Below are positions 1 to 6,534 of a stretch of DNA of 6,753 nt, one piece after another. The position numbers were made by a program, and so were the translations under genes. The first letter of the stretch is position 1; each line of letters begins with the position of its first letter. The notes under the pieces are model-generated. The model was given only the letters and a program-made list of their open reading frames with translations, did no database searches and had not been told where the DNA came from. Origin of the DNA: an uncultured Lysobacteraceae bacterium (GTDB taxonomy: Bacteria > Pseudomonadota > Gammaproteobacteria > Xanthomonadales > Rhodanobacteraceae); assembly GCA_946480705.1 (NCBI GenBank), contig CAMLLF010000225.1:1-6753 (forward strand). The letters run 5' to 3'.

Positions 1-2491
1 CACCGACCGGCAGCGGCTGCAGACGGCGGTCGAGCACGTAGGCGCGCGTGCGCGCGACCGGCCTGCCGATGACCGGCGTCGCCGCGACCGCGAGCTGCGC
101 ACTCAGCGCGTCGACGGTGTATTCGGTCGGACCGTAGCAGTTGCAGACGCGCAGTCCGGGCACCTCGCGCAGCGTGCGCCACAGCGCCGGCGGCACGGCT
201 TCGCTGCCGGTCAGGATCAGGCCCGGCAGACGCGCCGGATCGTCGAGCAGCCCTGCGTCCACGAGCGCCTGCAGCAGCACCGGCGGCACGTCGAGCGCAT
301 CGATTGCGCGTTCGTGCACGAACGCGAGCAGCGCCTGCGCATCGCGGCGCACCTCGTCGTCGCAGATGTGCAGCTCCTGGCCGAGCAGCAGCCAGATGAT
401 CTGTTCCCAGGCCGCATCGAACGCGAACGAGGTCGTGTGCGCGGCGCGCAGGCGGCGCGCGCCGCGTGCGCTCGTCAGCGCGCCGAACGCGTCGGCTTCG
501 TGCGAACGCAGCAGGTTCAACAGGCCGCCGTGGGTGGCGAGCACGCCCTTGGGCGTGCCGGTCGAGCCCGAGGTATAGATCAGATAGGCCGCGTCGCCCG
601 CCGACAGCGCTGCGTCGCGCAGCAGTGCCGCGCGCGGTCGCCCGCTCGGCGCGAGCGCGTCGAGGAACAGCGGTGTCGCCGCGAGCGCAGGATTTACGTC
701 GCGCCGCGTCACGATCGCGCGCGGCCGCGCGTCGGCGGCAATCGTCGCGAGACGCTCGGCGGGATAGTCGAGATCGAGCGGCAGATAGACCGCGCCGGCC
801 GCGAACACGCCGAACACCGCCGCGATGCTGTCGGCACTGCGCGGCAACGCGACGGCGACGATGTCGCCGCGCGCGACGCCGACCGCACGCAGACCGTCGG
901 CGATGGCCTGCGCGCGCTGCGCGAGCGCGGCAAAGCTCAGACGCTCCGCGCCGCAGACCACGGCGATCGCGTCCGGATCGGTGGCGACCTGCGCACGCAG
1001 ACGATCGAGCACGCTCGCCGCCGCATCGCGCGTGCGCGAATCCGGCCCCTGCGACCACGCGGCCAGGTGCGCCGCTTCCGCCGGCGCGCGCAGTTCGATC
1101 GCGGCGATCGCACGCTGCGGATCAGCCGCGAGACGCGACAGGAACGCCGACAGGCGCGCGGCATGCAGCGCGAGTTCGGCGGCGTCGTAACGCGCCGGGT
1201 TCGCGCTGAGTTCGATGACCGCGGCATCGGCGTCGGGCCACAGCGCGAACTCGAGGTCTTCGACCGGTCCGGCGGCGAGCACGTGCAGGCTGCCGCGGAC
1301 AGCGTCGAGCGCCAGCGTCTGGTCGTAGATCTTCAGGTTGATCGTCGGACCGTACAGCGCGCGACCGCTGCCGACGAGACCGAGATCGCGCTGCACCTGC
1401 TCGGCGTCGCAGCGCTGATGGCGGCGCACGCGCGCGAGTTCGGTGCGCAACTGCGCGGCGATCGTGGCCAGCGTCGCGTCTGCGGTCACGCACAACTGCA
1501 GCGGCAGCACGTTGACGACCGGACCGCTCGCATCCATCGCGACCGAACCGAGGCGGCGCATGAACGGAATGCCGGCGACGACCGCATCGGTGTCGGTGCA
1601 GCGCTGCACATAGCAGAACAGCGCGGCCATCAGCGCTTCGAGCGCACTGCCGCCCTGCGGCTGCATCGCCGCGGCGAACGCGGCGACATCGCTCGCGGCG
1701 ATGCTCACGCGTTCGCGCAGCACGTCGACGTTTGCGAACGTCGACGCGGACACGACGTCGCGCGTCGACAGCGACACCGGCGCGGCGAGCTGCGCGCCGT
1801 AGTCGCGCCAGAACGCGCGGTCGCGCGCAGCCGCGTCGGATTGCGCGTAGCGCTGCGCTTCGTCGACGACGGTGACGCCTACTGGGTGTCCCACCTCCTG
1901 CTCGACGGATGGCTCGCCGGCCTCGCCGAGCGCGCCGGCGGCACCCCGTGCGGGGACTTCATGGCGCACGCGCGCCGAATAGATCGCCGCGATTCGCTTC
2001 GACACGGCAGCGAAGCTGTAGCCGTCGACGCACAGATGGTGATAGCGCTGATACCACGCGTAGCGCTGCTCGCCGATGCGGTAGACCGCATGGCGGAACA
2101 GCGGCCCGGCCGCGTCGCCGCGCAGCGGCTGCGCGAGATCCGACTGCATGCGCGCGAGCGCGGCGGCAAGCGGATCGTCCTCGCCGCGCAGATCCTCGAC
2201 CGTGACGTCGATCGCCGCGGCGTCGACGGTGCGCGGCAGATGCTGCACGACACCGTCGTCGGTCTCGACGAAACGTGCATGCGGCGTGTCGGTTTCGGCG
2301 AGTCCGCGGCGGATCGCGTCGACGAGGCAATCGGCATCGAGCGCACCGTGCAGGTCGACCCAGTGCGCGACGACATAGCCGTTCGCGATCGGCGCGACCT
2401 GATCGGCGACCCAGATGCCTGCCTGCGCGCCGTTGAGCGCGACCGTCGTGACCGCGACGGTGTCCTCGATCGCGACAGAAGTCTTCGACAT
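1..2491 (-). CDS. EntF-like nonribosomal peptide synthetase, first module (C-A), 3' end outside window
   Basis: Assembly-line enzyme of catecholate siderophore synthesis, cytoplasmic; 830 residues are visible and the frame is open at the left edge. Residues about 18-460 are a condensation domain with the active-site motif HHLCVDG (151-157). It shares long stretches with E. coli EntF as I recall it: WYQRYHH, FMRRLGS (310-316), GPVVNVLPL (323-331), RRHQR (356-360) and an AAGPVEDLE segment. This predicts condensation of an aryl (2,3-dihydroxybenzoyl) donor with the module's amino acid. Residues from about 495 are an adenylation domain: AGAVYLPLD (565-573), the P-loop-like YTSGSTGTPKG (639-649), FDAAWEQ (691-697) and YGPTE (786-790). 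The end of the A domain, the carrier protein and whatever follows lie outside. The ATG at 2491 follows AGGAG with 6-nt spacing and the EntF homology begins soon after. Last gene seen of the fes-mbtH-NRPS operon. The pocket residues differ from EntF (see findings), so the substrate is unresolved and I give no symbol. Confidence 0.95.
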   Translation of the reverse strand, partial: MSKTSVAIEDTVAVTTVALNGAQAGIWVADQVAPIANGYVVAHWVDLHGALDADCLVDAIRRGLAETDTPHARFVETDDGVVQHLPRTVDAAAIDVTVEDLRGEDDPLAAALARMQSDLAQPLRGDAAGPLFRHAVYRIGEQRYAWYQRYHHLCVDGYSFAAVSKRIAAIYSARVRHEVPARGAAGALGEAGEPSVEQEVGHPVGVTVVDEAQRYAQSDAAARDRAFWRDYGAQLAAPVSLSTRDVVSASTFANVDVLRERVSIAASDVAAFAAAMQPQGGSALEALMAALFCYVQRCTDTDAVVAGIPFMRRLGSVAMDASGPVVNVLPLQLCVTADATLATIAAQLRTELARVRRHQRCDAEQVQRDLGLVGSGRALYGPTINLKIYDQTLALDAVRGSLHVLAAGPVEDLEFALWPDADAAVIELSANPARYDAAELALHAARLSAFLSRLAADPQRAIAAIELRAPAEAAHLAAWSQGPDSRTRDAAASVLDRLRAQVATDPDAIAVVCGAERLSFAALAQRAQAIADGLRAVGVARGDIVAVALPRSADSIAAVFGVFAAGAVYLPLDLDYPAERLATIAADARPRAIVTRRDVNPALAATPLFLDALAPSGRPRAALLRDAALSAGDAAYLIYTSGSTGTPKGVLATHGGLLNLLRSHEADAFGALTSARGARRLRAAHTTSFAFDAAWEQIIWLLLGQELHICDDEVRRDAQALLAFVHERAIDALDVPPVLLQALVDAGLLDDPARLPGLILTGSEAVPPALWRTLREVPGLRVCNCYGPTEYTVDALSAQLAVAATPVIGRPVARTRAYVLDRRLQPLPVG

Positions 2492-2496
2492 GGCTG

Positions 2497-2502
2497 TCTC
2501 CT
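2497..2502 (-). promoter_or_regulatory. Ribosome binding site of the NRPS gene
   Basis: On the minus strand AGGAGA lies 5-6 nt before the ATG at 2491. Its first two bases are part of the TAG stop codon of the mbtH-like gene, so termination of one gene and initiation of the next occur at the same spot. This fixes the NRPS start and suggests translational coupling. Confidence 0.75.
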
Positions 2503-2707
2503 AGCGCGCGTGCAGCGGACGGATGTCGGTCCAGTGCGCGTCGACGAAGTCGATGCAGACCTGACGCGGCCCGGGGCCGAGCACGCTGCGCCAGCCGGCC
2601 GGCAGTGCGGCGAACGCGGGCCACAGGCTGTACTGGTCCTGCGCGTTGACGAGCACGAAGAACGCCTGCGTCTCGTCGTCGAACGGATTCGTGGTTTCGG
2701 TGGTCAT
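2501..2707 (-). CDS. mbtH: MbtH-like protein, NRPS adenylation-domain chaperone
   Basis: Small cytoplasmic protein of 68 residues, the usual size for the family. MbtH-like proteins bind adenylation domains and are often needed for their solubility or activity; YbdZ does this for EntF in E. coli. Family signatures are visible: NPFDDE (8-13), VLVNAQDQYSLWP (18-30), PAGWR (36-40) and a C-terminal DAHWTDIRP (57-65). Three tryptophans (W29, W39, W59) match the conserved ones. A longer in-frame reading upstream is only arginine-rich shadow translation inside fes. The ATG at 2707 is preferred because homology begins there and GGAGA stands 6 nt upstream. Its ATG overlaps the fes stop codon (ATGA) and its TAG lies 9 bp before the NRPS start, so all three genes should be co-expressed. 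Confidence 0.95.
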   Translation of the reverse strand: MTTETTNPFDDETQAFFVLVNAQDQYSLWPAFAALPAGWRSVLGPGPRQVCIDFVDAHWTDIRPLHAR

Positions 2708-4089
2708 GCGGGGTCTCCAGGGGAATGCGATACGGGCGCGGCCGCACCGGCCGGCGCGAGCAGCCGGGCGAGCGCATCGACCAGCGCGCCGCGCCAGCAC
2801 AGCGCGTCGTGGCCGCCTTCATAGCCGCGGCAGACCACGTCGTGGCCGGCCGATGCGAGCGCGTCGCGCAGGGATTCGGTCAGATCGATCATCACGTCCT
2901 CGCGCCGGCCGACATCGAGGCACACGCGCAGCGGTGCCGACGCGCGCGACGACGACGCGACACGCTCGGCCAGCGCGCCGCGCGCGCCGGGACGGCGCGG
3001 ACAGGATTCGCCGAACGGCGCATGCAGCAGTTCGACATGAGGCCACCAGAACGAACCCGACTGGCTCGCGGCGGCGCCGAAGCGCTCGGGAAACTGCAGC
3101 GCGGCGTAGACGGCGCCGAGTCCGCCGAGGCTCTGTCCGGCGACGACCGTATCCTGCGCGCGCGTGCTGTGCGGCATCGTGACCGCGACCTCGGGCAGCA
3201 GTTCGGCCTGCAGCGCCTGCCAGAAAACCGGATTGCAGGCGAGATCGCGCTCGCGCTGGCGACTGTCGATCGCGTCGATCAGCACATACACGGCCGGCGG
3301 CAGTCGCCCGCAGTCGGTTTCGGCGTCCAGCGCCGCGTAGATCGGCAGATCCTCATGCCAGCGCCGGCCGTCGAGCAGCAGCACGAGCGGGCGCAGCGCT
3401 GCCGCGGACGGATCGGCCGTGCCGGTCGCGTAGAGCCACACCGGGCGCGCCGTGCCGAGCCGCGCGCTGCACCAGTTCAATTCCTGCAGGCGGGACGGAT
3501 CGGTGTTGACGTCACGGCCGCGGTCGAACGCGGTCCAGGCCGTCTGCGCCGGGGCGTCGGCGAGATGCAGCGCCGATGCACTGCCGTCGCGGCGCGCGAC
3601 GAACGGATTCAGCGGATCCGCGGTTGCGTGGACTTGTATAGAACGCCACCACTGCCGCTGCTGCTGCATTTTCTCGACGTCGTCGCCGATGAGCGCTGGC
3701 GCAACCGCGCCGGCCGTCGCCGGGATGAACACATAGCTGCCGCGCCAGTCCGACGGCAGCACGACCTGCCAGAACCAGACATCGCTGCCGCGCAGACGCG
3801 CGAGCGACTGCGGTGCCGGACTGTGGTGATCGGTCACCGAGTTCACGTCGACATAGACGCGACGCAGCGGCGAGACCGCGGCACTCCCGTGCGGATCGCG
3901 CCAGAGAAACGTCACGCCGATCTCGTTCGGGCCGAGCCGGTCCACGAGCGGCGTGCCCTGATCCGCGATGCGTCGCCACCAGTCCGCCGAGCCCGCATCG
4001 GGCGCATGCAGCGCAGCGAACGCGCGCGCGGCGCGCGGGTCCGGCGCGACCTCATTGCCTGTCGAACGTCCTGCTCCGCCCTCGTCCAT
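2704..4089 (-). CDS. fes: Enterochelin (enterobactin) esterase, Fes family
   Basis: Alpha/beta-hydrolase of 461 residues predicted to hydrolyse the serine-ester backbone of an imported ferric catecholate siderophore and so release iron. Residues about 35-200 form the N-terminal Fes domain, including ADPLNPF (157-163) and the SALHLADAP segment. The catalytic part contains LVLLLDGRRWHEDLP (235-249), LPPAVYVLIDAIDSRQRE (263-280), the nucleophile motif GQSLGG (318-323, Ser320), PERFGAAASQSGSFWWPH (334-351) and GGHDALCWRG (425-434, His427). These follow the E. coli Fes pattern closely. No signal peptide or membrane segment is seen, which fits a cytoplasmic enzyme. The protein is somewhat longer than E. 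coli Fes (about 400), through a polar N-terminal lead of some 30 residues and an Ala/Pro-rich tail. The ATG at 4089 has GAGG 5 nt upstream. First gene of the operon and divergent from the receptor across a Fur box, so it is probably iron-repressed. Confidence 0.95.
   Translation of the reverse strand: MDEGGAGRSTGNEVAPDPRAARAFAALHAPDAGSADWWRRIADQGTPLVDRLGPNEIGVTFLWRDPHGSAAVSPLRRVYVDVNSVTDHHSPAPQSLARLRGSDVWFWQVVLPSDWRGSYVFIPATAGAVAPALIGDDVEKMQQQRQWWRSIQVHATADPLNPFVARRDGSASALHLADAPAQTAWTAFDRGRDVNTDPSRLQELNWCSARLGTARPVWLYATGTADPSAAALRPLVLLLDGRRWHEDLPIYAALDAETDCGRLPPAVYVLIDAIDSRQRERDLACNPVFWQALQAELLPEVAVTMPHSTRAQDTVVAGQSLGGLGAVYAALQFPERFGAAASQSGSFWWPHVELLHAPFGESCPRRPGARGALAERVASSSRASAPLRVCLDVGRREDVMIDLTESLRDALASAGHDVVCRGYEGGHDALCWRGALVDALARLLAPAGAAAPVSHSPGDPA
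2714..2718 (-). promoter_or_regulatory. Ribosome binding site of the mbtH-like gene
   Basis: GGAGA on the minus strand, 6 nt before the ATG at 2707 and inside the last codons of fes. It supports the 68-residue start over upstream in-frame starts. Confidence 0.65.
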
Positions 4090-4094
4090 TGCCG

Positions 4095-4098
4095 CCTC
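4095..4098 (-). promoter_or_regulatory. Ribosome binding site of fes
   Basis: On the minus strand the context GCGAGGCGGCA precedes the ATG at 4089, placing GAGG 5 nt from the start codon. It is a modest match but the only one near this start. Confidence 0.5.
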
Positions 4099-4123
4099 GC
4101 AACCTGTGTCGCCGCCCTTCCGG

Positions 4124-4153
4124 GTTACACATGATAATGCGAACCGTTATCAT
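4124..4153 (+). promoter_or_regulatory. Candidate sigma-70 promoter of the receptor gene
   Basis: GTTACA (4124-4129, 4/6 to TTGACA) is followed after 18 bp by TATCAT (4148-4153, 5/6 to TATAAT). Transcription would begin near 4160 and give a leader of about 50 nt before the ATG at 4211. The Fur box covers the spacer and most of the -10 element, which is the classical arrangement for iron repression. The region is a clear AT-rich dip in very GC-rich DNA. On the minus strand the left arm also reads TATCAT (4136-4131) and could serve as the -10 for fes, but the -35 there is poor. Predicted by eye. Confidence 0.45.
4133..4151. promoter_or_regulatory. Fur box in the divergent fes/receptor region
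   Basis: GATAATGCGAACCGTTATC matches the 19-bp Fur consensus GATAATGATAATCATTATC at 15 of 19 positions, with all mismatches in the centre. It sits within a perfect inverted repeat, ATGATAA (4131-4137) and TTATCAT (4147-4153), separated by 9 bp. Iron-loaded Fur bound here should repress both the receptor and the fes-mbtH-NRPS operon. Confidence 0.88.
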
Positions 4154-4198
4154 CTGCATTCTTATAAAGCGTGCGGGATGGCGCGCGCGACCACCACC

Positions 4199-4203
4199 AG
4201 GGA
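4199..4203 (+). promoter_or_regulatory. Ribosome binding site of the receptor gene
   Basis: AGGGA ends 7 nt before the ATG at 4211. This decides the start: an in-frame ATG at 4178 has no comparable site and would place extra residues before the signal peptide. Confidence 0.6.
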
Positions 4204-4210
4204 CTCCCCG

Positions 4211-6460
4211 ATGACGATCGCAACACTCCAACCGCTCCCGCGGGCGCTGCGCTGCGCCCTTTTCGGTCTCGCCGCCGCCGGCTCCGCCGCGGCCGCCGAA
4301 CACGACTTCACGATTCCGTCCGCGCCGCTCGCCGAGCAGCTGCGCGCCTACGCGAAACAGTCCGGCCTTCAGGTCGACGTGGACGAAAGCCGCCTGTCGC
4401 CGGCGCCGCGGGCTGCGCTCGGCGGGCGGCATGACGACGCGGCCGCGCTGCAGCTGCTACTCGCCGGCAGCGGCTGGGTCGCCGACGGCGGCAGCGGCGG
4501 CGTTGCCGTGCGCGAAGCCAGGTCCGGCGACGAACAGCGGCTGTCGACGATCGTCGTGACCGGCGAAAAGATCGACCGGCCGCTGCATGAGACGACGACC
4601 GCGGTCAGCGTGCTCCGCGACGACGCGACCGACAGCGGCCAAACGCGCTCGGTCTACGACCTCGCCGGCCGCGTGCCGAACGTGATCACGAACGCGGCCG
4701 GCCTGCCGTCGATCCGCGGCGTCGCCGGCGCCGGTCCGGCCAACGGCGTGTTCTCGTTCATCTCCGGCGCGCGGCCGCGCATCAGCACGAGCGTCGACGG
4801 TGCGGCCGAAACCTGGTCGGGCCAGCGCTACGTCGACGCCGGTCTCTGGGACGTCGAACAGGTCGAGGTGCTGCGCGGGCCGCAGTCGACGACGCAGGGC
4901 CGCAACACGATAGCCGGGGCCATTGTGGTCAACACGAAGGATCCGACCTTCGACCGGGAAGCCGCCGCGCGCGCCGGCTACGAGAACGAGGACGGCAAGG
5001 CGCTGCTCGCCGGCATGATCTCGGGACCGCTCAGCGACGACGTCGCGTTCCGCGTCGCCGCCGAAAGCCTGCGCGGGCACGGTTTCATCGAGTACGTCGA
5101 CGCCGACTGGCCCTGGGATCCGTCGCAGATCCGCCGCTACAACCTGCGCGGCAAGCTGCTCTGGAAGCCGCGCGACCTGCCCGGTCTCTCGGTCAAGTTC
5201 ACGCTGTCGCGCCGCGACCAGAAAGGCGAATACCTCAACACCGTCGACGGTGACGATCTGTTCGCCTACCGCTTCCACGGCATCGCGTCGAACACGCGCT
5301 ACCAGGACTCGTCGAACACGACGGCAACCGCCGACGCGGCCTATGCGTTCTCCGACGCGTGGTCGGGCCATTTCCTCTACAGCCGCGGCGACTATTCGGC
5401 GCACTTCCAGGAATCCGGCACGGATCGCTTCTCGCTCGATCTCGATGAAACCAGCGACACGCTGGAAGCGCGCTTCGTCCACGCGCCGCGCGACAGCGCG
5501 AGTCACGGCGTGATCGGCGCGTACTACTACCGCCGCGCGCAGGATCTGCGTGCGGCGCCCGACGGCTTCGTCGGCGACGATCACGTGACGACGGCCGCGC
5601 TGTTCGGCGACGGCACGCTCGCGCTCGGCGAACGCTGGAAGCTGCTCGCCGGCGGACGCTTCGAGCGCGAACGCCAGGAGCGCGACGTGATCGCATGGCC
5701 GGGCCGGCCGTGGCAGGGCCGCGTGCTCACCGACATCAGCGATCCGATCTTCCTGCCGAAGCTCGGCGCCAGTGTCGACCTCGCACCGGCGACGACGCTG
5801 AGCCTGACCGGCCGCAAGGGCTACAACGCCGGCGGCGGCAGCATCGACTGGATCACGAGCGAGTTCTACGAGTACGAAAAGGAAGAAGTGGAAACGTACG
5901 AACTCGGCCTGCGTTCGCAGCCGGGCGACGGGCGCCTGCAGCTCGCCGCGAATCTGTTCCACAGCGACTACGACGGCTATCAGGCACTGCTGGACCGCCG
6001 CTTCGTCAACGTCCCGCGCGGCCGCAGCCGCGGCGCCGAGTTCGAGGCGACCGCCCGGCTCTCCGAGCGCTTCGAACTCAACGGCTCGGTCGGCTGGCTC
6101 GATACCGAAGTCACGCGCGCCGACGCAGCGAACCCGCAGATCCTCGGCAACGAGTTCAACAATGCGCCGCACCTGACCGCGAGTCTCGGCTTCAAGGCCT
6201 ATGCGGGCGAGCACGTGTTCTTCGGCGCGCAGCTCAACCGCGTCGGCCGCTATTTCTCGGAAATCGACAACGACCCGGCCCTGCGCGCGGGCGGCTACAC
6301 GCTGGCCAACATCGATGCCGGCTACGAGACCACGCACTGCACGGTGCGCGGCTACGTCCGGAATCTCACGGACGAGGACGTGCTGTATTACCGCACGTCG
6401 AGCCTGGGCCAGGTCGGCGCGCCGCGCACGTTCGGCGTGATCGTCGACTGGAGGTATTGA
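4211..6460 (+). CDS. TonB-dependent siderophore receptor with N-terminal STN signalling domain
   Basis: Outer-membrane gated channel of 749 residues, predicted to import the ferric siderophore with energy from TonB-ExbBD. Residues 1-29 are a signal peptide: a short basic n-region, a hydrophobic CALFGLAAAGSAAAA core and likely cleavage before EHDF. Residues about 31-100 are an STN (secretin/TonB N-terminal) domain with the typical F-x-IPSAPLAEQL start, QSGLQV, and AALQLLLAGSGW. The TonB box is STIVVTG (112-118). The plug spans about 123-245, with SIRGV (167-171), VEQVEVLRGPQS (215-226) and GRNTIAGAIVVNT (230-242). The remainder is an aromatic-rich beta-barrel ending in VDWRY; a terminal aromatic residue is usual for outer-membrane insertion. 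STN domains let receptors of the FecA/FpvA type signal to an anti-sigma factor, but no sigma or anti-sigma gene is in the window. Divergent from fes across a Fur box. The match to a ferric catecholate is inferred from context, not from the sequence. Confidence 0.93.
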   Translation: MTIATLQPLPRALRCALFGLAAAGSAAAAEHDFTIPSAPLAEQLRAYAKQSGLQVDVDESRLSPAPRAALGGRHDDAAALQLLLAGSGWVADGGSGGVAVREARSGDEQRLSTIVVTGEKIDRPLHETTTAVSVLRDDATDSGQTRSVYDLAGRVPNVITNAAGLPSIRGVAGAGPANGVFSFISGARPRISTSVDGAAETWSGQRYVDAGLWDVEQVEVLRGPQSTTQGRNTIAGAIVVNTKDPTFDREAAARAGYENEDGKALLAGMISGPLSDDVAFRVAAESLRGHGFIEYVDADWPWDPSQIRRYNLRGKLLWKPRDLPGLSVKFTLSRRDQKGEYLNTVDGDDLFAYRFHGIASNTRYQDSSNTTATADAAYAFSDAWSGHFLYSRGDYSAHFQESGTDRFSLDLDETSDTLEARFVHAPRDSASHGVIGAYYYRRAQDLRAAPDGFVGDDHVTTAALFGDGTLALGERWKLLAGGRFERERQERDVIAWPGRPWQGRVLTDISDPIFLPKLGASVDLAPATTLSLTGRKGYNAGGGSIDWITSEFYEYEKEEVETYELGLRSQPGDGRLQLAANLFHSDYDGYQALLDRRFVNVPRGRSRGAEFEATARLSERFELNGSVGWLDTEVTRADAANPQILGNEFNNAPHLTASLGFKAYAGEHVFFGAQLNRVGRYFSEIDNDPALRAGGYTLANIDAGYETTHCTVRGYVRNLTDEDVLYYRTSSLGQVGAPRTFGVIVDWRY

Positions 6461-6534
6461 GGTTCAGGAAACGGGAACCGAACGGCAAAACCCGTCCCCA
6501 CCCACGCCCTCCGCTTGGAGGGGAGGGTAAAGAG
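6461..6534. other. Convergent intergenic spacer with a small GC hairpin
   Basis: This 74-bp stretch separates the receptor stop from the stop of the convergent zipA-like gene. It contains a perfect 6-bp inverted repeat, CCCTCC (6507-6512) and GGAGGG (6517-6522), with a GCTT loop. No T-run follows the stem on the plus strand, and the nearest minus-strand T-run (opposite AAAA at 6487-6490) is over 15 nt away. It is therefore at best a weak or atypical terminator shared by the two genes. Confidence 0.4.

Noticed and set aside
2501..2800. Extended 99-residue form of the MbtH-like protein
   Set aside because: The extra N-terminal part is Arg/Ala-rich, lies wholly within the fes coding region, and has no family similarity. 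The internal ATG at 2707 has a ribosome binding site and gives the family length.
314..2824. Very long plus-strand open frame (836 codons) opposite the NRPS, and a 469-codon one opposite fes (2725-4134)
   Set aside because: The translations are Arg/Ala/Asp-rich with no domain motifs. They lie antisense to genes with clear homology, as is common in GC-rich DNA where the complementary frame lacks stop codons.
4163..4168. TATAAA as a -10 element for the receptor
   Set aside because: No plausible -35 lies 16-18 bp upstream (the bases there read about CGAACC). The TATCAT inside the Fur box has better support.
4178..4180. In-frame upstream ATG as the receptor start (and one at 3968)
   Set aside because: There is no good ribosome binding site, and the added residues precede an already well-formed signal peptide. 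The 3968 start lies inside fes on the other strand.
4457..6337. 626-codon minus-strand open frame antisense to the receptor
   Set aside because: Its composition is that of the complement of a GC-rich gene (Val/Ala/Arg-rich), it has no recognisable motif, and the receptor on the plus strand is unambiguous.
6507..6522. Strong intrinsic terminator after the receptor
   Set aside because: A 6-bp stem is present but no T-run follows on either strand at the right distance, so it is listed only as a weak hairpin.
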